Shown: piece by piece, positions 50,968-60,991 of the stretch
Layout of the letters: each line of letters starts with the position of its first letter
Numbering within the stretch: the first letter of the stretch is position 1
From: Limnobacter sp. 130
Lineage (GTDB): Bacteria; Pseudomonadota; Gammaproteobacteria; Burkholderiales; Burkholderiaceae_B
Assembly: GCF_902506325.1 (NCBI RefSeq)
Contig: NZ_LR732328.1
Span: forward strand, 801,070 to 865,069
Direction of reading: 5' to 3'
Length of the DNA: 64,000 bases
The notes under the pieces: model-generated
Databases searched by the model: none
The model's input: only the letters and a program-made list of their open reading frames with translations
What the model was told of the DNA's origin: nothing
Program-made: the position numbers and the translations under genes

Positions 50968-53900
50968 TCATATTCTGCTCTCCTGTGCCCGGGGTGAGCT
51001 ATAGCCAGGATAGGTGCTGTAGATATGCTGATAAACTCGGTCTGAGCGTTCATTAACCTCTCGATCGGCATAGGCCTTCTGTGGAAGCCATTGTAAATTA
51101 TCAAAAATGATGGTTTTTACCTGCGCTGCAACTTGCGTACTCTCTCGCCAGCGTTCGACTCTCAGCTTCTCTTCTTTAAGCGTAGAAAGCGTTTTGATCG
51201 CAACTTGCTTGACCTCTTCTTCCTCTTTTTTGGAGAGCTCAGGCTTACGAAGCAGGTCAAAGATGGCCAGTGTTTCCTGATCTAATCCTTCAGCAAGGGC
51301 GCGGGATTCTTCTTCGGAAAGCTCCTGCATAAAGCCCTGAAGTTCATCGAAGGCCTTCTGCACCGCCTGCAGGTCTTTCCCATTGTTGTAATCATCAATG
51401 ATTGCTTTGTATTTTTCGTAAAATTCTAGCCGCAGAGGATTCTGCTGCACCATGCTTTCCAGCTTGAGCTCGATAGCTTCCTGGAGGTCGAACACCACCA
51501 GATTCTTATTGTCCGATTTCTGGAAAGCCTGACGCAGTTTGTCGAAGTCGAGCTTGCTCAAATCCACGAAATCATCATCGCTGCCGGATGAGCCTGCCAC
51601 CGTAATACTCATATCCACTTCCTGTTGGAGGCGGCGGATGACAGCGGTGATGTCAGCTCCTTTGACCTTCTGATTTAGCTGCGCATAGATTGCTTCAATC
51701 GCATTATGTTCTTTGACGAAGGGCTTAATCTGCTCTTCGGGGTAAAGGGCTTTGTATTTGCGGAACACGTCTCGTGCTGAGAATTCAAACTCAGTGCGTG
51801 TTTTTTCATTTAAACAGACGCAGTTCATGGCTTTTTGGATAAGCCCTAGCTTTTCCATTGGGCTTTTAGCATTGACCAGCCCGTCCAGTTCAAACTCTAA
51901 ATTCAGCAAACATTGTTTTACAGCTCCAATAGTAGCTGCCAGTTCTACCGCAAGCCCCTCTAGGCGCTCCGCAGGGCTTATCGGGGCTTCGCTATCTTCA
52001 CCGCCGGTATTCTTTCCACCTTTATTCTCGCCCTCACCATAAACGGCATAGGCTTCTTCTAGTTTGCGGTACACATTGCCGTAATCAACAATCAGGCCAT
52101 TCTCTTTTTCGTCGTCATACACCCTGTTTGCACGGGCGATGGTCTGCATTAGCGTGTGGCCTTTGATTGGCTTATCAAGATACACAGTGGAAACGCATGG
52201 CGCATCGAAACCTGTGATCCACATGGCACATACAAAGGCGAGACGGAACGGATTTTCATCATCCTTGAATTCTATTTCTAGATCGCGCTCAACCATTTTC
52301 TTGCGGTGCGGCTCAATCTCCAGACCAATAGCGCGGAACTTGGCTACTTCGTTCTGCTCGCTGCTAACCACCACGCAAACTTCGGTTTCTTCCACACGCT
52401 TTAGGTGGTGGCGGAACTTCAATTCCTCCTGCTGGTCTTGGCACTGCGTAATGCGCTTTTGCAGTTCGGCTACATAGTCCGGCCAATGCTTCATCACCAG
52501 GTTATACATCCGCACAGCTGTTGGCTTATCTAGCGCAACAAACATTGCCTTGCCCTGATAGCCACGCTCGTTGAAATGCCACACCAAATCCTTGGCAATC
52601 GCATCTAGCCGCGCTTCCGACGTCAGGATAGGATAATCCCGCGCAAACTCGCGTTGCAGCTTGGCGCGTTGGTCGTCGTCGAGGTCTTCACTCTCGATTA
52701 TTTCCGCCATGCGCTCATCCAGGTTCGGGTTTTCAATGCCCAGCTTTTCGCCACGGTTCAGGTAGCGCAGCGGCAGCGTGGCTCCATCCTCAATCGCCCG
52801 TTTGAAATCGTACACGGAAACATATTCACCGAAGATATTCTTGGTGAGTTCCAGTTCTTCCTTAATGATCGGCGTGCCGGTAAAGCCAAGATACGAGGCA
52901 TTGGGGATGCCGTTGAAGCGCATGTTCTGCGCGAATTTTCCGCCTTGGGTGCGGTGCGCTTCATCCGAAATAACGATGATATTGCTGCGGTCGGTAATCA
53001 GCGGATATTCACTTTCCAGTTTAGGGTCGATGGAGAACTTATGAATCAGCGTGAACACATAGCGGTGGTTTTCTGACAGTAACCGGCGCAGATCATCACG
53101 GCCTTTAGCGCGGATATTTTCCTCCGTCACTGCACCGCAGCCGGTGAAGGTGTCATAGAGCTGATTTTCCAGTTCGGTGCGGTCAACCACGATCAGGAAC
53201 GTGTAGGAACCGCCGAACTTACGGTGGATTTTCTGGCACAGAAACACCATCGAGTAGGACTTACCCGAACCTTGGGTGTGCCAGAACACACCCAGCTTTC
53301 CCTTCAGTTCTTCGATATTGCGAGCCTGCGCCACGACCTTATTCACGCCGATGAACTGGTGGTTTTTGGCCATAATCTTGACCACATCGCCGCCTTCACC
53401 ATCGAATAGCAGGAAGTTCTCGAACAAATCCAGCAGCCGTACGCGGTCGCAGGTGCCGCGCAGCATGGTGTCTAAGCTCACCACGCCTTCTTCCTCTTCC
53501 TCGATGCGCTTCCAGTCGAGGAAGAACTTATACGGGCTGGTAACAGTTCCCAGCTTCGCATCCGTGCCATTGCTCAGGATAATAAAGCCGTTGCAGTGGA
53601 AAATGGTCGGGATGGTGTCTTTGTAATCGCGCAGGTTATCGTTGTAGGCAGCGGCAAGGTCGGTGTGGTGGGCTTTCAGTTCAAAGAACACCAACGGAAT
53701 GCCATTTACAAACCCCACCACATCCGGGCGGCGGTTGTAGAGTTCGCCCACCACCTCAAACTGGCGCACGGCGAGGAATTCATTTTCCAATGGCTTTTCA
53801 TAATCAAACACGCGCAGGCGCTTGGATTCCATTTCGCCCCTGGCATTGCGGAAAGACACCTGCACGCCCTTGGTAAGCAGCGCATGCTTTTCCTTGTTGA

Positions 53901-54168
53901 TTTGCCCAAGGGTTTTATCGGCTGCTTTTTCGGTGATCTGGTCGATAGCGTGGGTATAGGCCAATTCCGGAAGGTTGGGGTTCAGCTTCGTAAGCGCAGC
54001 ACGGAGATGGCGCTTCAGAATCACTTCCGATTTATTGGTACGCCCCAGCAGTCCATCATCGCCGAAACTTTCTTTCTTCCACGCAGTAACAACTTTCCAG
54101 CCCAAAGCCTCCAGCACTTCCTGCGTTGCGGCTTCTACCAGCCCATCTTCGGAGTATTCGTAACTCAT
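50968..54168 (-). CDS. hsdR: Type I restriction enzyme R subunit HsdR
   Basis: 1066 residues. N-terminal nuclease domain with Asp in RRPDVVGFV and ELK in FFELKAHHTD. SF2 translocase motifs: Walker A FWHTQGSGKS, DEAH in VISDEAHRTQGG, motif III FTGTPI, motif VI TIARANRV. A helical C-terminal region (about 800-1066) binds the methylase core. HsdR cuts unmodified DNA far from the recognition site after ATP-driven translocation. Overlaps hsdS by four bases; last gene of hsdM-hsdS-hsdR. Confidence 0.96.
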   Translation of the reverse strand: MSYEYSEDGLVEAATQEVLEALGWKVVTAWKKESFGDDGLLGRTNKSEVILKRHLRAALTKLNPNLPELAYTHAIDQITEKAADKTLGQINKEKHALLTKGVQVSFRNARGEMESKRLRVFDYEKPLENEFLAVRQFEVVGELYNRRPDVVGFVNGIPLVFFELKAHHTDLAAAYNDNLRDYKDTIPTIFHCNGFIILSNGTDAKLGTVTSPYKFFLDWKRIEEEEEGVVSLDTMLRGTCDRVRLLDLFENFLLFDGEGGDVVKIMAKNHQFIGVNKVVAQARNIEELKGKLGVFWHTQGSGKSYSMVFLCQKIHRKFGGSYTFLIVVDRTELENQLYDTFTGCGAVTEENIRAKGRDDLRRLLSENHRYVFTLIHKFSIDPKLESEYPLITDRSNIIVISDEAHRTQGGKFAQNMRFNGIPNASYLGFTGTPIIKEELELTKNIFGEYVSVYDFKRAIEDGATLPLRYLNRGEKLGIENPNLDERMAEIIESEDLDDDQRAKLQREFARDYPILTSEARLDAIAKDLVWHFNERGYQGKAMFVALDKPTAVRMYNLVMKHWPDYVAELQKRITQCQDQQEELKFRHHLKRVEETEVCVVVSSEQNEVAKFRAIGLEIEPHRKKMVERDLEIEFKDDENPFRLAFVCAMWITGFDAPCVSTVYLDKPIKGHTLMQTIARANRVYDDEKENGLIVDYGNVYRKLEEAYAVYGEGENKGGKNTGGEDSEAPISPAERLEGLAVELAATIGAVKQCLLNLEFELDGLVNAKSPMEKLGLIQKAMNCVCLNEKTRTEFEFSARDVFRKYKALYPEEQIKPFVKEHNAIEAIYAQLNQKVKGADITAVIRRLQQEVDMSITVAGSSGSDDDFVDLSKLDFDKLRQAFQKSDNKNLVVFDLQEAIELKLESMVQQNPLRLEFYEKYKAIIDDYNNGKDLQAVQKAFDELQGFMQELSEEESRALAEGLDQETLAIFDLLRKPELSKKEEEEVKQVAIKTLSTLKEEKLRVERWRESTQVAAQVKTIIFDNLQWLPQKAYADREVNERSDRVYQHIYSTYPGYSSPRAQESRI

Positions 54169-55424
54169 GCAGCTTCCTTCAGCAGTTGGGCGGGGTCATA
54201 GCTTTCCACTTCGATCACGCCGGTCATCAGGCGCGGCAGCAGAATATCGCGTGCTTCGCGTAGCAATACATTCTCTCTCTGCAACTGACCTTTAATTCTA
54301 AAGTTCGGCACGAACGCATCTGAAAACTTGTTCATTAGTTCTTGCGTCGGCACGGTAATTTTAATGCGTTCAAAATCTGTCTGATTCACAGCAGGGTATG
54401 CGGCACCACCAGCCACAGCCACAGCTGCATCAGTAAAGCTCTGTTGTGCAATGGTGATGTAAATGAATGGGAAGTTCTGCGCCCGATGTGGTGTCAGCAC
54501 CGCAAAGCCCGTGGAAGCCACAAGCAGCGGATCATTCTCCAGCACTAAACTGAAAATTCGACGGTTTGGCCGCACGGTGGAAAAAATAGTATCCCCAAAT
54601 GCTACGCGCCTTCTTGCGCGGCTTGGAGCTTCTGCGAAAGACATTTCTTGAGGGGTTGTGTAGTAGCCTGTTTCGGCTGAAGAAATGTCGATATAGCGAA
54701 TTTCTTCTGGCGGATTACGAGCGGTGATAGAATTTTTATTCACATCGCATATCGAGGAAATAGCTTTTGTTTCCCACCCCTCCGGCAGGCTGGTTTCGGG
54801 ATCGATGGTGGTGGATTCATGACCGGGGAAACGCAGGCGCACAAACCACTCTTCATAGGTAATCTGTGCCTTTTCTTCGAGCAGCTTAATCCGCTTCAGG
54901 TTATTCTCGATCAAATCATCATAAGCAGCCAAAATTCCCGCGATCTTCTGCTGGATGGGTAGTGGTGGAAAAGGAACATTAGCCGATCCAATATCTTTGG
55001 GGCTTAGGTTTGGCTGACCAGCGCCCATGGCAAGGTTAAAGTACATGCCCTCTGTGTCATCTGTTGCGAGGCTTTGATATATGAACTCAGGATCAGCAAT
55101 CGCTTTGTTTACCCTGACAATCCCAACGCGTTGATTTACCAGAAAACCTTCCGTAAAAGATCGCATTTTCCCAATGCGCCCAACGCTTCCTTGTCCTGTC
55201 ATTGCAACAAGAAAATCATCTTTTTGAAGAAAAAATTTCTGATAATTCTTCTTGTATGCAGATGGATTTAAGAAGGTTTCACAATTTTTATCGACTTTTT
55301 TGTCATGAATATTTTTGATTTTTATGAGTGGGATGCCTGCTTGCTTATCCATGTCAGAGCTTTTGAAAGCGTACCCGCTAAAAACATTCGCAACTTCGTT
55401 TAGCTTCTTTGTTTCCCAACTCAT
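54165..55424 (-). CDS. hsdS: Type I restriction specificity subunit HsdS
   Basis: 419 residues with two target-recognition domains (about 1-155 and 215-375), each followed by a conserved helix: PPLPIQQKIAGILAAYDDLI in the middle and a matching helix at the C terminus (REARDILLPRLMTGVIEV). The two domains read the two halves of a bipartite DNA site. It overlaps hsdM and hsdR by four bases each. The site sequence cannot be predicted here. Confidence 0.95.
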   Translation of the reverse strand: MSWETKKLNEVANVFSGYAFKSSDMDKQAGIPLIKIKNIHDKKVDKNCETFLNPSAYKKNYQKFFLQKDDFLVAMTGQGSVGRIGKMRSFTEGFLVNQRVGIVRVNKAIADPEFIYQSLATDDTEGMYFNLAMGAGQPNLSPKDIGSANVPFPPLPIQQKIAGILAAYDDLIENNLKRIKLLEEKAQITYEEWFVRLRFPGHESTTIDPETSLPEGWETKAISSICDVNKNSITARNPPEEIRYIDISSAETGYYTTPQEMSFAEAPSRARRRVAFGDTIFSTVRPNRRIFSLVLENDPLLVASTGFAVLTPHRAQNFPFIYITIAQQSFTDAAVAVAGGAAYPAVNQTDFERIKITVPTQELMNKFSDAFVPNFRIKGQLQRENVLLREARDILLPRLMTGVIEVESYDPAQLLKEAA

Positions 55425-56989
55425 GCAGCCCCCTTGAGGATTTGCTGCATCAGGGCGGAGGCCTCGTTGTTCAGCGTGGCAAGCTCGCTGTGAATTTCGC
55501 CAAGGCGTGCGGTGTAATCGAAGCCTTCATCCAGTTCGATGGAATAGCCAACATAACGCCCCGGCGTGAGGCTCCAGTCGTTTTCCTCGACCTCGGTCAC
55601 ATCCACAATTTTGCACAAGCCTTCGACATCCGCATAGCTGCCGCTAGAGAAATGCTCTGTGAGCCACGGGTTGCTTGTAAATGTTTTGCTGACATCCTCG
55701 CCACGATAGGCCTTAACAATGGCAGTCAGGCCTTCCATCTGCTCCGGCGAAAAATCACGCAACGTGGTATTGATCTGGTGGAAGGTGTTCCGTGCATCAA
55801 TCATCAGAATTTTGCGTTTGTTCTCTGGCCGCTTGCCACGATCAAGGAACCACAGGTGACATGGCAGCGAGCGGGTGTAGAAGAAGTTATTGCCTACGGC
55901 CACAATACAATCTACCGCACCTGTTTCTATCAGCCGCTGGCGGATTAGCTTTTCACTCGCGCCTGCATCGGTGGCAGAGGATGCCATAACGAACCCAGCG
56001 CGGCCTTTTTCATTCAGGTAATGGTAGAAATACTGAATCCACAGATAGTTGCCGTTATCGGCTTTCGGCAGCCCCACATCGCTAAACAGGCGCTTGTCGG
56101 TCTTCACGAAGTCTTTGTTTTTATCCACCTTGTTGACGTTGAAAGGTGGGTTAGCCATCACGAAATCGCATTTGCCAGCGAGGTCGTGCGGGTCGGAATA
56201 GAAACTGTTGCTCTCGATGATTTTTCCTTCGATGCCGTGAATTGCAAGGTTCATCTTGGCGAGGCGGGTGTTGTTGGACTTTAGCTCGGTACCATAGACT
56301 TTGATGGCTTCGTTCACGGCGCGTTTGCTATGGTCTTGCACGAAATGGCCGGTCTGGACGAACATGCCGCCAGAACCGCAAGCCGGGTCATGGATGATGC
56401 CGTGGTCTGGCTCAATGAAATTGACGATCAGCTGCACGAGTGATGGCGGGGTGAAGAACTCGCCGCCTTCCTGTGCACCTGCGCCGCTCATGGAAAATTT
56501 CATCAGGAAGAATTCATATATCCGCCCGAACACATCACCTTTCAGCTTCTTCACCGAATCCTTGTTGAACACGCGGATCAGCTCGCGCAGCAAATCTGCA
56601 TCCAGCTCTTGATAGTTTTTTGGCAGGATACCGGCGAGATCGGGGTAATTCGCCTCGATCAATCGCATGGCCTCGTTGACGGCCTCGTTGATGTCTTCGC
56701 CCTCTGGCAGATTGGCGAGATAACCATACTGCGATTTCTCCGGCAGCATCATCGCACCGGCAGCAAGAAAATCGGCTTGGGTGGCAGCGCGTTTGCCACG
56801 CGGTCCATCGGGCATGGATGCCTCAATCGCGATCTTGGCTTCATCGTAGCGATTTTGCGCGTAGCGCAGCAGGATTAAACCCAGCACAGGGTCTTTGTAT
56901 TCTGCTGCGGTTAGCTTGGAATTGGCACGCAAATCATCTGCTGCGCCCCAAAGTTCTGTTTCCAGCTGCTTGATTTGTTCGTTGTTCAT
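55421..56989 (-). CDS. hsdM: Type I DNA methyltransferase HsdM
   Basis: 522 residues, adenine N6 methyltransferase: SAM motif DPACGSGGMFVQTGH and catalytic NPPF in FVMANPPFNV. N-terminal helical HsdM_N domain (ELWGAADDLRANSKLTAAEY) and a C-terminal coiled coil. First gene of the operon; start follows AGGAAA. With HsdS it methylates the host DNA that HsdR would otherwise cut. Confidence 0.96.
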   Translation of the reverse strand: MNNEQIKQLETELWGAADDLRANSKLTAAEYKDPVLGLILLRYAQNRYDEAKIAIEASMPDGPRGKRAATQADFLAAGAMMLPEKSQYGYLANLPEGEDINEAVNEAMRLIEANYPDLAGILPKNYQELDADLLRELIRVFNKDSVKKLKGDVFGRIYEFFLMKFSMSGAGAQEGGEFFTPPSLVQLIVNFIEPDHGIIHDPACGSGGMFVQTGHFVQDHSKRAVNEAIKVYGTELKSNNTRLAKMNLAIHGIEGKIIESNSFYSDPHDLAGKCDFVMANPPFNVNKVDKNKDFVKTDKRLFSDVGLPKADNGNYLWIQYFYHYLNEKGRAGFVMASSATDAGASEKLIRQRLIETGAVDCIVAVGNNFFYTRSLPCHLWFLDRGKRPENKRKILMIDARNTFHQINTTLRDFSPEQMEGLTAIVKAYRGEDVSKTFTSNPWLTEHFSSGSYADVEGLCKIVDVTEVEENDWSLTPGRYVGYSIELDEGFDYTARLGEIHSELATLNNEASALMQQILKGAA

Positions 56990-57745
56990 GAGCGTTTCCT
57001 GCTTCCTGTTTTTTTAATCTACTTCTCGATTTCACTTTTCCTGGAATGCCATGAAGCACCAAATCTGAAGCGGCAGATGTCACCCTTTGCCGCGAGATAA
57101 TAGGAGGTTTTCAGTTTCAGTCTGAGGTAGTGTGACGCGTCATCAATCATCATTATATTCGTTTCCATAACCTCACCCTGTGAGTTTCTGAGTTCAGAAA
57201 ATACAGGAAATTACGAATACGGAGTAACCAGGGTCGCTATCGGGGTGGTTTGGTTGTAAGTAGCCAGCCAAGCAATCTCGGTTTATGCCAATTTTCTAAT
57301 TTAAAAACTGAATCTCTGCCCTGGCAGAGATGCTGACTTCGTAAAGTCTCCGTCTGGATTTCGAAGAGGTTGTGTGGAAACTCATTTTGATCGAGCTTGA
57401 TTCTGTCTGAGTGGCTTAATTCGAATCTTGAACTTGATATTTTTTTGAGTTTTTTGGATCAGGCACATAAAACCCCTCAGGTGTGATCGCCTCAATCAGT
57501 CCCTTAACCCCCATGATGTTTACGTGCTAAGTCGAAAGTCTCAATGGCGCTCAAGCCGAAACTGGGTCTTTCCGGCCCTTGAGAACTCTTGTTTGTAGCG
57601 TCTGAGAACAAAATTTCACCTATGGGAGTGTGGATCTGTGCGTTGCTATCAAGCGGCAGCATGCAACAATCGATATGATATTTCTATCAAGCACCGACCA
57701 AGCCATAAGGCCACAAACGTTTAGCAAAATTTCAAGGGATGCACC
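56990..57745. other. 756 bases between hsdM and the helicase gene
   Basis: No confident gene. It contains the hsdM and helicase promoters by position. A perfect 20-base palindrome is at 57312-57331 (ATCTCTGCC-CT-GGCAGAGAT). At about 57430-57540 the minus strand reads like a gene tail (GVKGLIEAITPEGFYVPDP), possibly debris. Confidence 0.5.
57312..57331. promoter_or_regulatory. Perfect 9+9 palindrome, operator-like
   Basis: ATCTCTGCC and GGCAGAGAT flank a CT dinucleotide. It is about 320 bases upstream of hsdM and 415 upstream of the helicase gene. Candidate operator for an unseen regulator. Confidence 0.4.
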
Positions 57746-60337
57746 ATGGCATTTAAGAATGCAAACTCGGACGATTCTGTTCCGGAGACGCCTGATAAGC
57801 TTTTCCGTGACCTTACACGACGCAAGTTTCCCGACGTACTGCCACATCAGGCTGAAACAATGCAGGCCTACGCTGCAGAAGGTGTTACAGCGCACGACGT
57901 GGCACTTCAGTTACCCACTGGTAGTGGCAAAACTCTCGTCGGCCTCTTGATCGCGGAATGGCGTCGCCGCAAATTCAACGAACGGGTCGTGTATCTTTGC
58001 CCTACTATTCAGCTAGTTCACCAAGTGGTTCACCAGGCCCAAGAGAAATATGGTTTGACGGTTGCTGCATTCGTTGGACAGCAGCGCGAGTATTCGCCAG
58101 CTTTGAAGGCTGATTATCAGCAGGCTGACAAGATTGCTATCACAACATACTCAGGCCTGTTTAATACCAACTCGTACTTTGACAATCCCGACGTAATTGT
58201 GCTTGATGATGCACATGCAGCCGAGAATTATGTCGCTTCCTTCTGGTCGCTGCTCATTTCCCGAGACGAGGAAGATGGCTACCCCGCACTGCATCAGGCC
58301 CTCTGTAATCTGGTCGGTCGATATTTGACACCGACTAACCTTACACGGTTGCGTGGTACCTGGGAAGACTTGGTAGACCGCAACTGGGTGGACATGTTGC
58401 CATCGCCAGTCGTTGCACAAATTAAGGACGAGCTTACAGAGATCCTTGACGCGCACACTACTGATACCAAGCTGCGCTTCTCCTGGTCGCTTTTGCGGGG
58501 TCATCTCGATGCCTGCCACATTTACCTCTCGTCCCGCGACATCATGATCAGGCCGCTGCTACCGCCAACGTTCTCGCATGCCCCATTCAACTCAGCCAAG
58601 CAGCGCATCTACATGTCAGCTACACTCGGTGCCGGCGGAGATTTGGAGCGCTTGACCGGACGCAAGGCCATTCATCGTATCGCAGCGCCGAAAGGGTGGG
58701 ATTCCCAGGGCGTTGGTCGACGCTTCTTCATCTTCCCTGAGATGTCTTTATCGGCCGATGAGACTGCTAACCTTCGCATGCAGTTGATGAAGCGGGCAGG
58801 GCGAAGCGTTGTATTAGTGCCGAGTACACCGATTGCCAACGCTACCAGCAAACAGGTAAGTGACCAGATCGAGTATCCGATTTATCGCGTCGAGGACATT
58901 GAGAGGTCGAAGGAAGGTTTCGTTGCCGCCCCCAAGGCCGTTGCCGTGGTAGCGAACCGATATGACGGCGTGGACTTTGCGGGTGATGAGTGCCGACTAC
59001 TATTTATCGAAGGACTACCAAAGGCGATGAACTCGCAGGAGCGCTTCCTCATGTCGCGCATGGCGGCAAACACCCTGTTTAATGAGCGCATTCAGACGCG
59101 TGTCGTGCAGGCTATTGGGCGTTGCACCCGCTCCCTCGAAGACTATTCGGTAGTGGTGATTAGTGGCGACGATCTACCGGACTATCTTGCAGATATACGC
59201 CGACGCAAGTTCTTTCACCCGGAGCTACAGGCTGAGATCGCTTTCGGGGTGCATCAATCTAAAGATACTGATGTTGACAACATTCTTGAAAACTTTGATA
59301 TTTTTCTAAAAAACGGTAAGGAATGGGAGAGTGCCAACCGCACAATCGTCGAGGCTCGGCGTCGACTGCATCAAGAGTCGTTGCCTGCGATCGCAAATTT
59401 GGCAGACGCGGTTAAATACGAAATTGACTACCAGACGTCACTCTGGAGGAGCGACTATCCACGGGCAGTCGGTTTCGCTGAGCAGGTCCTCGCCGAACTG
59501 ACATCACCAGATGTGCGCGGCTATCGCGCCCTTTGGCATTATCTCGCAGGTTCGGCCGCACACCTTGGCGGGAAATCGGGAGTTGCAGCCCTAGACGCAA
59601 AGGCGAGGAGACATTTCGCTGATGCCTACAAAAGCGCTCCCGATATTCCCTGGCTCGCCGAGTTTGCGCGTCAAGTAACGCCAGAGGAGCTTGGTGTCGA
59701 GGCGCAGGATGCTGCGTTGCAGCAGCAGGCAGAGCGACTGGCAGCTGAGCTGTCACGACTGGGATCAACTCACGAAAGAAGGTTTGCTAACCTTGAAAAG
59801 GAAATTCTGCAAGGATTAAGCCACTCAGACACCTTCGAGAACGCGCAGGTTCAGCTCGGCAACCTCCTCGGTTTTATTGCAGGTAAACAGGAGTCCGAGG
59901 GCTCACCAGACCCATGGTGGATTTCCGGCAGTATCTGTATCGTCTTCGAGGACTACGTTAACACTACGAGCGAAGGGGCGCTAGATGTAACCAAAGCACG
60001 TCAAGCCGCATCTCACCCGAATTGGATGAGCACCCATATCGCGCAAGCCGCCGGTTGCAATTTCTTTCCAACATTGGTGTCGCCTGCGACGGGTATTCGT
60101 ACTGCCGCTGTGCCCCACGCCAAGTCGCTGCACTACTGGGCTCTTAACGACTTTCTCGCTTGGGCTACTATGGCGGTGGCCACAGTGCGCGAGCTGCGAG
60201 CGACTTTCTTCGAGCAGGGCGACTTAGTCTGGCAAGCCAACGCCGCAAGCACACTGAAGGATAAAGGACTGGATCTGGCCTCGGTAGCTCAGCAATTACG
60301 GGGCGATATGGTCGTCGACTGCCTACGGCATGTATAG
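57746..60337 (+). CDS. SF2 helicase with DDAH box and XPD/DinG-type C-half (defence candidate)
   Basis: 863 residues. Motif I QLPTGSGKTLVGLL, Ia YLCPTIQLVHQ, motif II VIVLDDAHAAENY, motif III IYMSATLG, then FIEGLPKAMNSQERFL and AIGRCTRS (motif VI) in the layout of the Helicase_C_2 (XPD/DinG) domain. No iron-sulfur cysteines between motifs Ia and II. Residues about 500-863 form an unassigned domain. DDAH helicases of this size are common in defence islands; it lies between a type I RM operon and a cassette cluster. Confidence 0.8.
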   Translation: MAFKNANSDDSVPETPDKLFRDLTRRKFPDVLPHQAETMQAYAAEGVTAHDVALQLPTGSGKTLVGLLIAEWRRRKFNERVVYLCPTIQLVHQVVHQAQEKYGLTVAAFVGQQREYSPALKADYQQADKIAITTYSGLFNTNSYFDNPDVIVLDDAHAAENYVASFWSLLISRDEEDGYPALHQALCNLVGRYLTPTNLTRLRGTWEDLVDRNWVDMLPSPVVAQIKDELTEILDAHTTDTKLRFSWSLLRGHLDACHIYLSSRDIMIRPLLPPTFSHAPFNSAKQRIYMSATLGAGGDLERLTGRKAIHRIAAPKGWDSQGVGRRFFIFPEMSLSADETANLRMQLMKRAGRSVVLVPSTPIANATSKQVSDQIEYPIYRVEDIERSKEGFVAAPKAVAVVANRYDGVDFAGDECRLLFIEGLPKAMNSQERFLMSRMAANTLFNERIQTRVVQAIGRCTRSLEDYSVVVISGDDLPDYLADIRRRKFFHPELQAEIAFGVHQSKDTDVDNILENFDIFLKNGKEWESANRTIVEARRRLHQESLPAIANLADAVKYEIDYQTSLWRSDYPRAVGFAEQVLAELTSPDVRGYRALWHYLAGSAAHLGGKSGVAALDAKARRHFADAYKSAPDIPWLAEFARQVTPEELGVEAQDAALQQQAERLAAELSRLGSTHERRFANLEKEILQGLSHSDTFENAQVQLGNLLGFIAGKQESEGSPDPWWISGSICIVFEDYVNTTSEGALDVTKARQAASHPNWMSTHIAQAAGCNFFPTLVSPATGIRTAAVPHAKSLHYWALNDFLAWATMAVATVRELRATFFEQGDLVWQANAASTLKDKGLDLASVAQQLRGDMVVDCLRHV

Positions 60338-60842
60338 GGGGGCAGAATCGGGCTGGGCGTCATAGGGCGGCACATTGAAGCCCCATGACGCCCATCAAGT
60401 CTAATGTCGGTAAAGGCCGAAAATTGGCCGGAGCAGCCGTTTGAGTTAACTGGTGAAACGTCTGAGTTAGTTGCGAAAGTGAACTTCGAAACTTGGAGGG
60501 GATCTGGTGAATGTTCAGCCTCTGAAGAGCAAGTTTTTGGCTAACCAAGTGCTGACAAATAAATAGGGTTTTTTTTCCTCTTGTTCATGTAAAGCTTAGC
60601 AACTATCTGTAATGTTTAGTTTAAAGAAATAATCTGCGGTGTTTAGAAAAATGAATATCGGCGTTATGATTCGATAGCTCTAGTCATGTGTAAGGAGTGT
60701 ATTTAGGCCGATAGGGGAGATAGGTGGGGGGCTGGCAACCCCTGTGGTGCTTGTTGGCTCTGTAGCCCTTCTGCTGGTTTTGTTGCGTTACATCAGTATC
60801 AATTTGATTCCATCGGATCAACACAACATAAAGGAGGTTTCT
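60338..60842. repeat. Left flank of cassette cluster 2, related to the 23105-23290 repeat arm
   Basis: From 60413 to about 60590 the sequence follows the right arm of the 22719-23290 element in order: AGGCCGAAAATTGGCCGGAGC, a shared TTGCGAAAGT...ACTTCGAAACTT block, GGCTAACCAAG and CTTGTTCATG. Identity is about 60-70% by eye. The remainder (60591-60842) has no recognised feature except AT-rich sequence suited to a promoter. Confidence 0.6.
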
Positions 60843-60947
60843 ATGGTTAAAACATTAACTGCTCGTACTCGTGTTTTCTTAAGCTCGTTTTTTGAAACAA
60901 CATGGGCTATTGGAGTCGGCAGCGCTGTTGGACACCTATTGACCTAA
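60843..60947 (+). CDS. 34-aa small protein with a consensus ribosome site
   Basis: ATG at 60843 is preceded by AAAGGAGGTTTCT, an ideal Shine-Dalgarno. The product begins MVKTLTARTRVFLSSFF and ends GVGSAVGHLLT, amphipathic with a hydrophobic C-terminal half. It is 44 bases before the next gene. It may be a leader peptide, a small toxin, or a membrane peptide; unrecognised. Confidence 0.5.
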   Translation: MVKTLTARTRVFLSSFFETTWAIGVGSAVGHLLT

Positions 60948-60991
60948 GTGCATTCGTAACTTTAGAGTCTCTGAGGCATCAAGGGGTTTTT

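Noticed and set aside
57430..57540. Possible gene tail on the minus strand
   Set aside because: About 35 readable codons without a start or a family match; kept only as a note in the intergenic entry.
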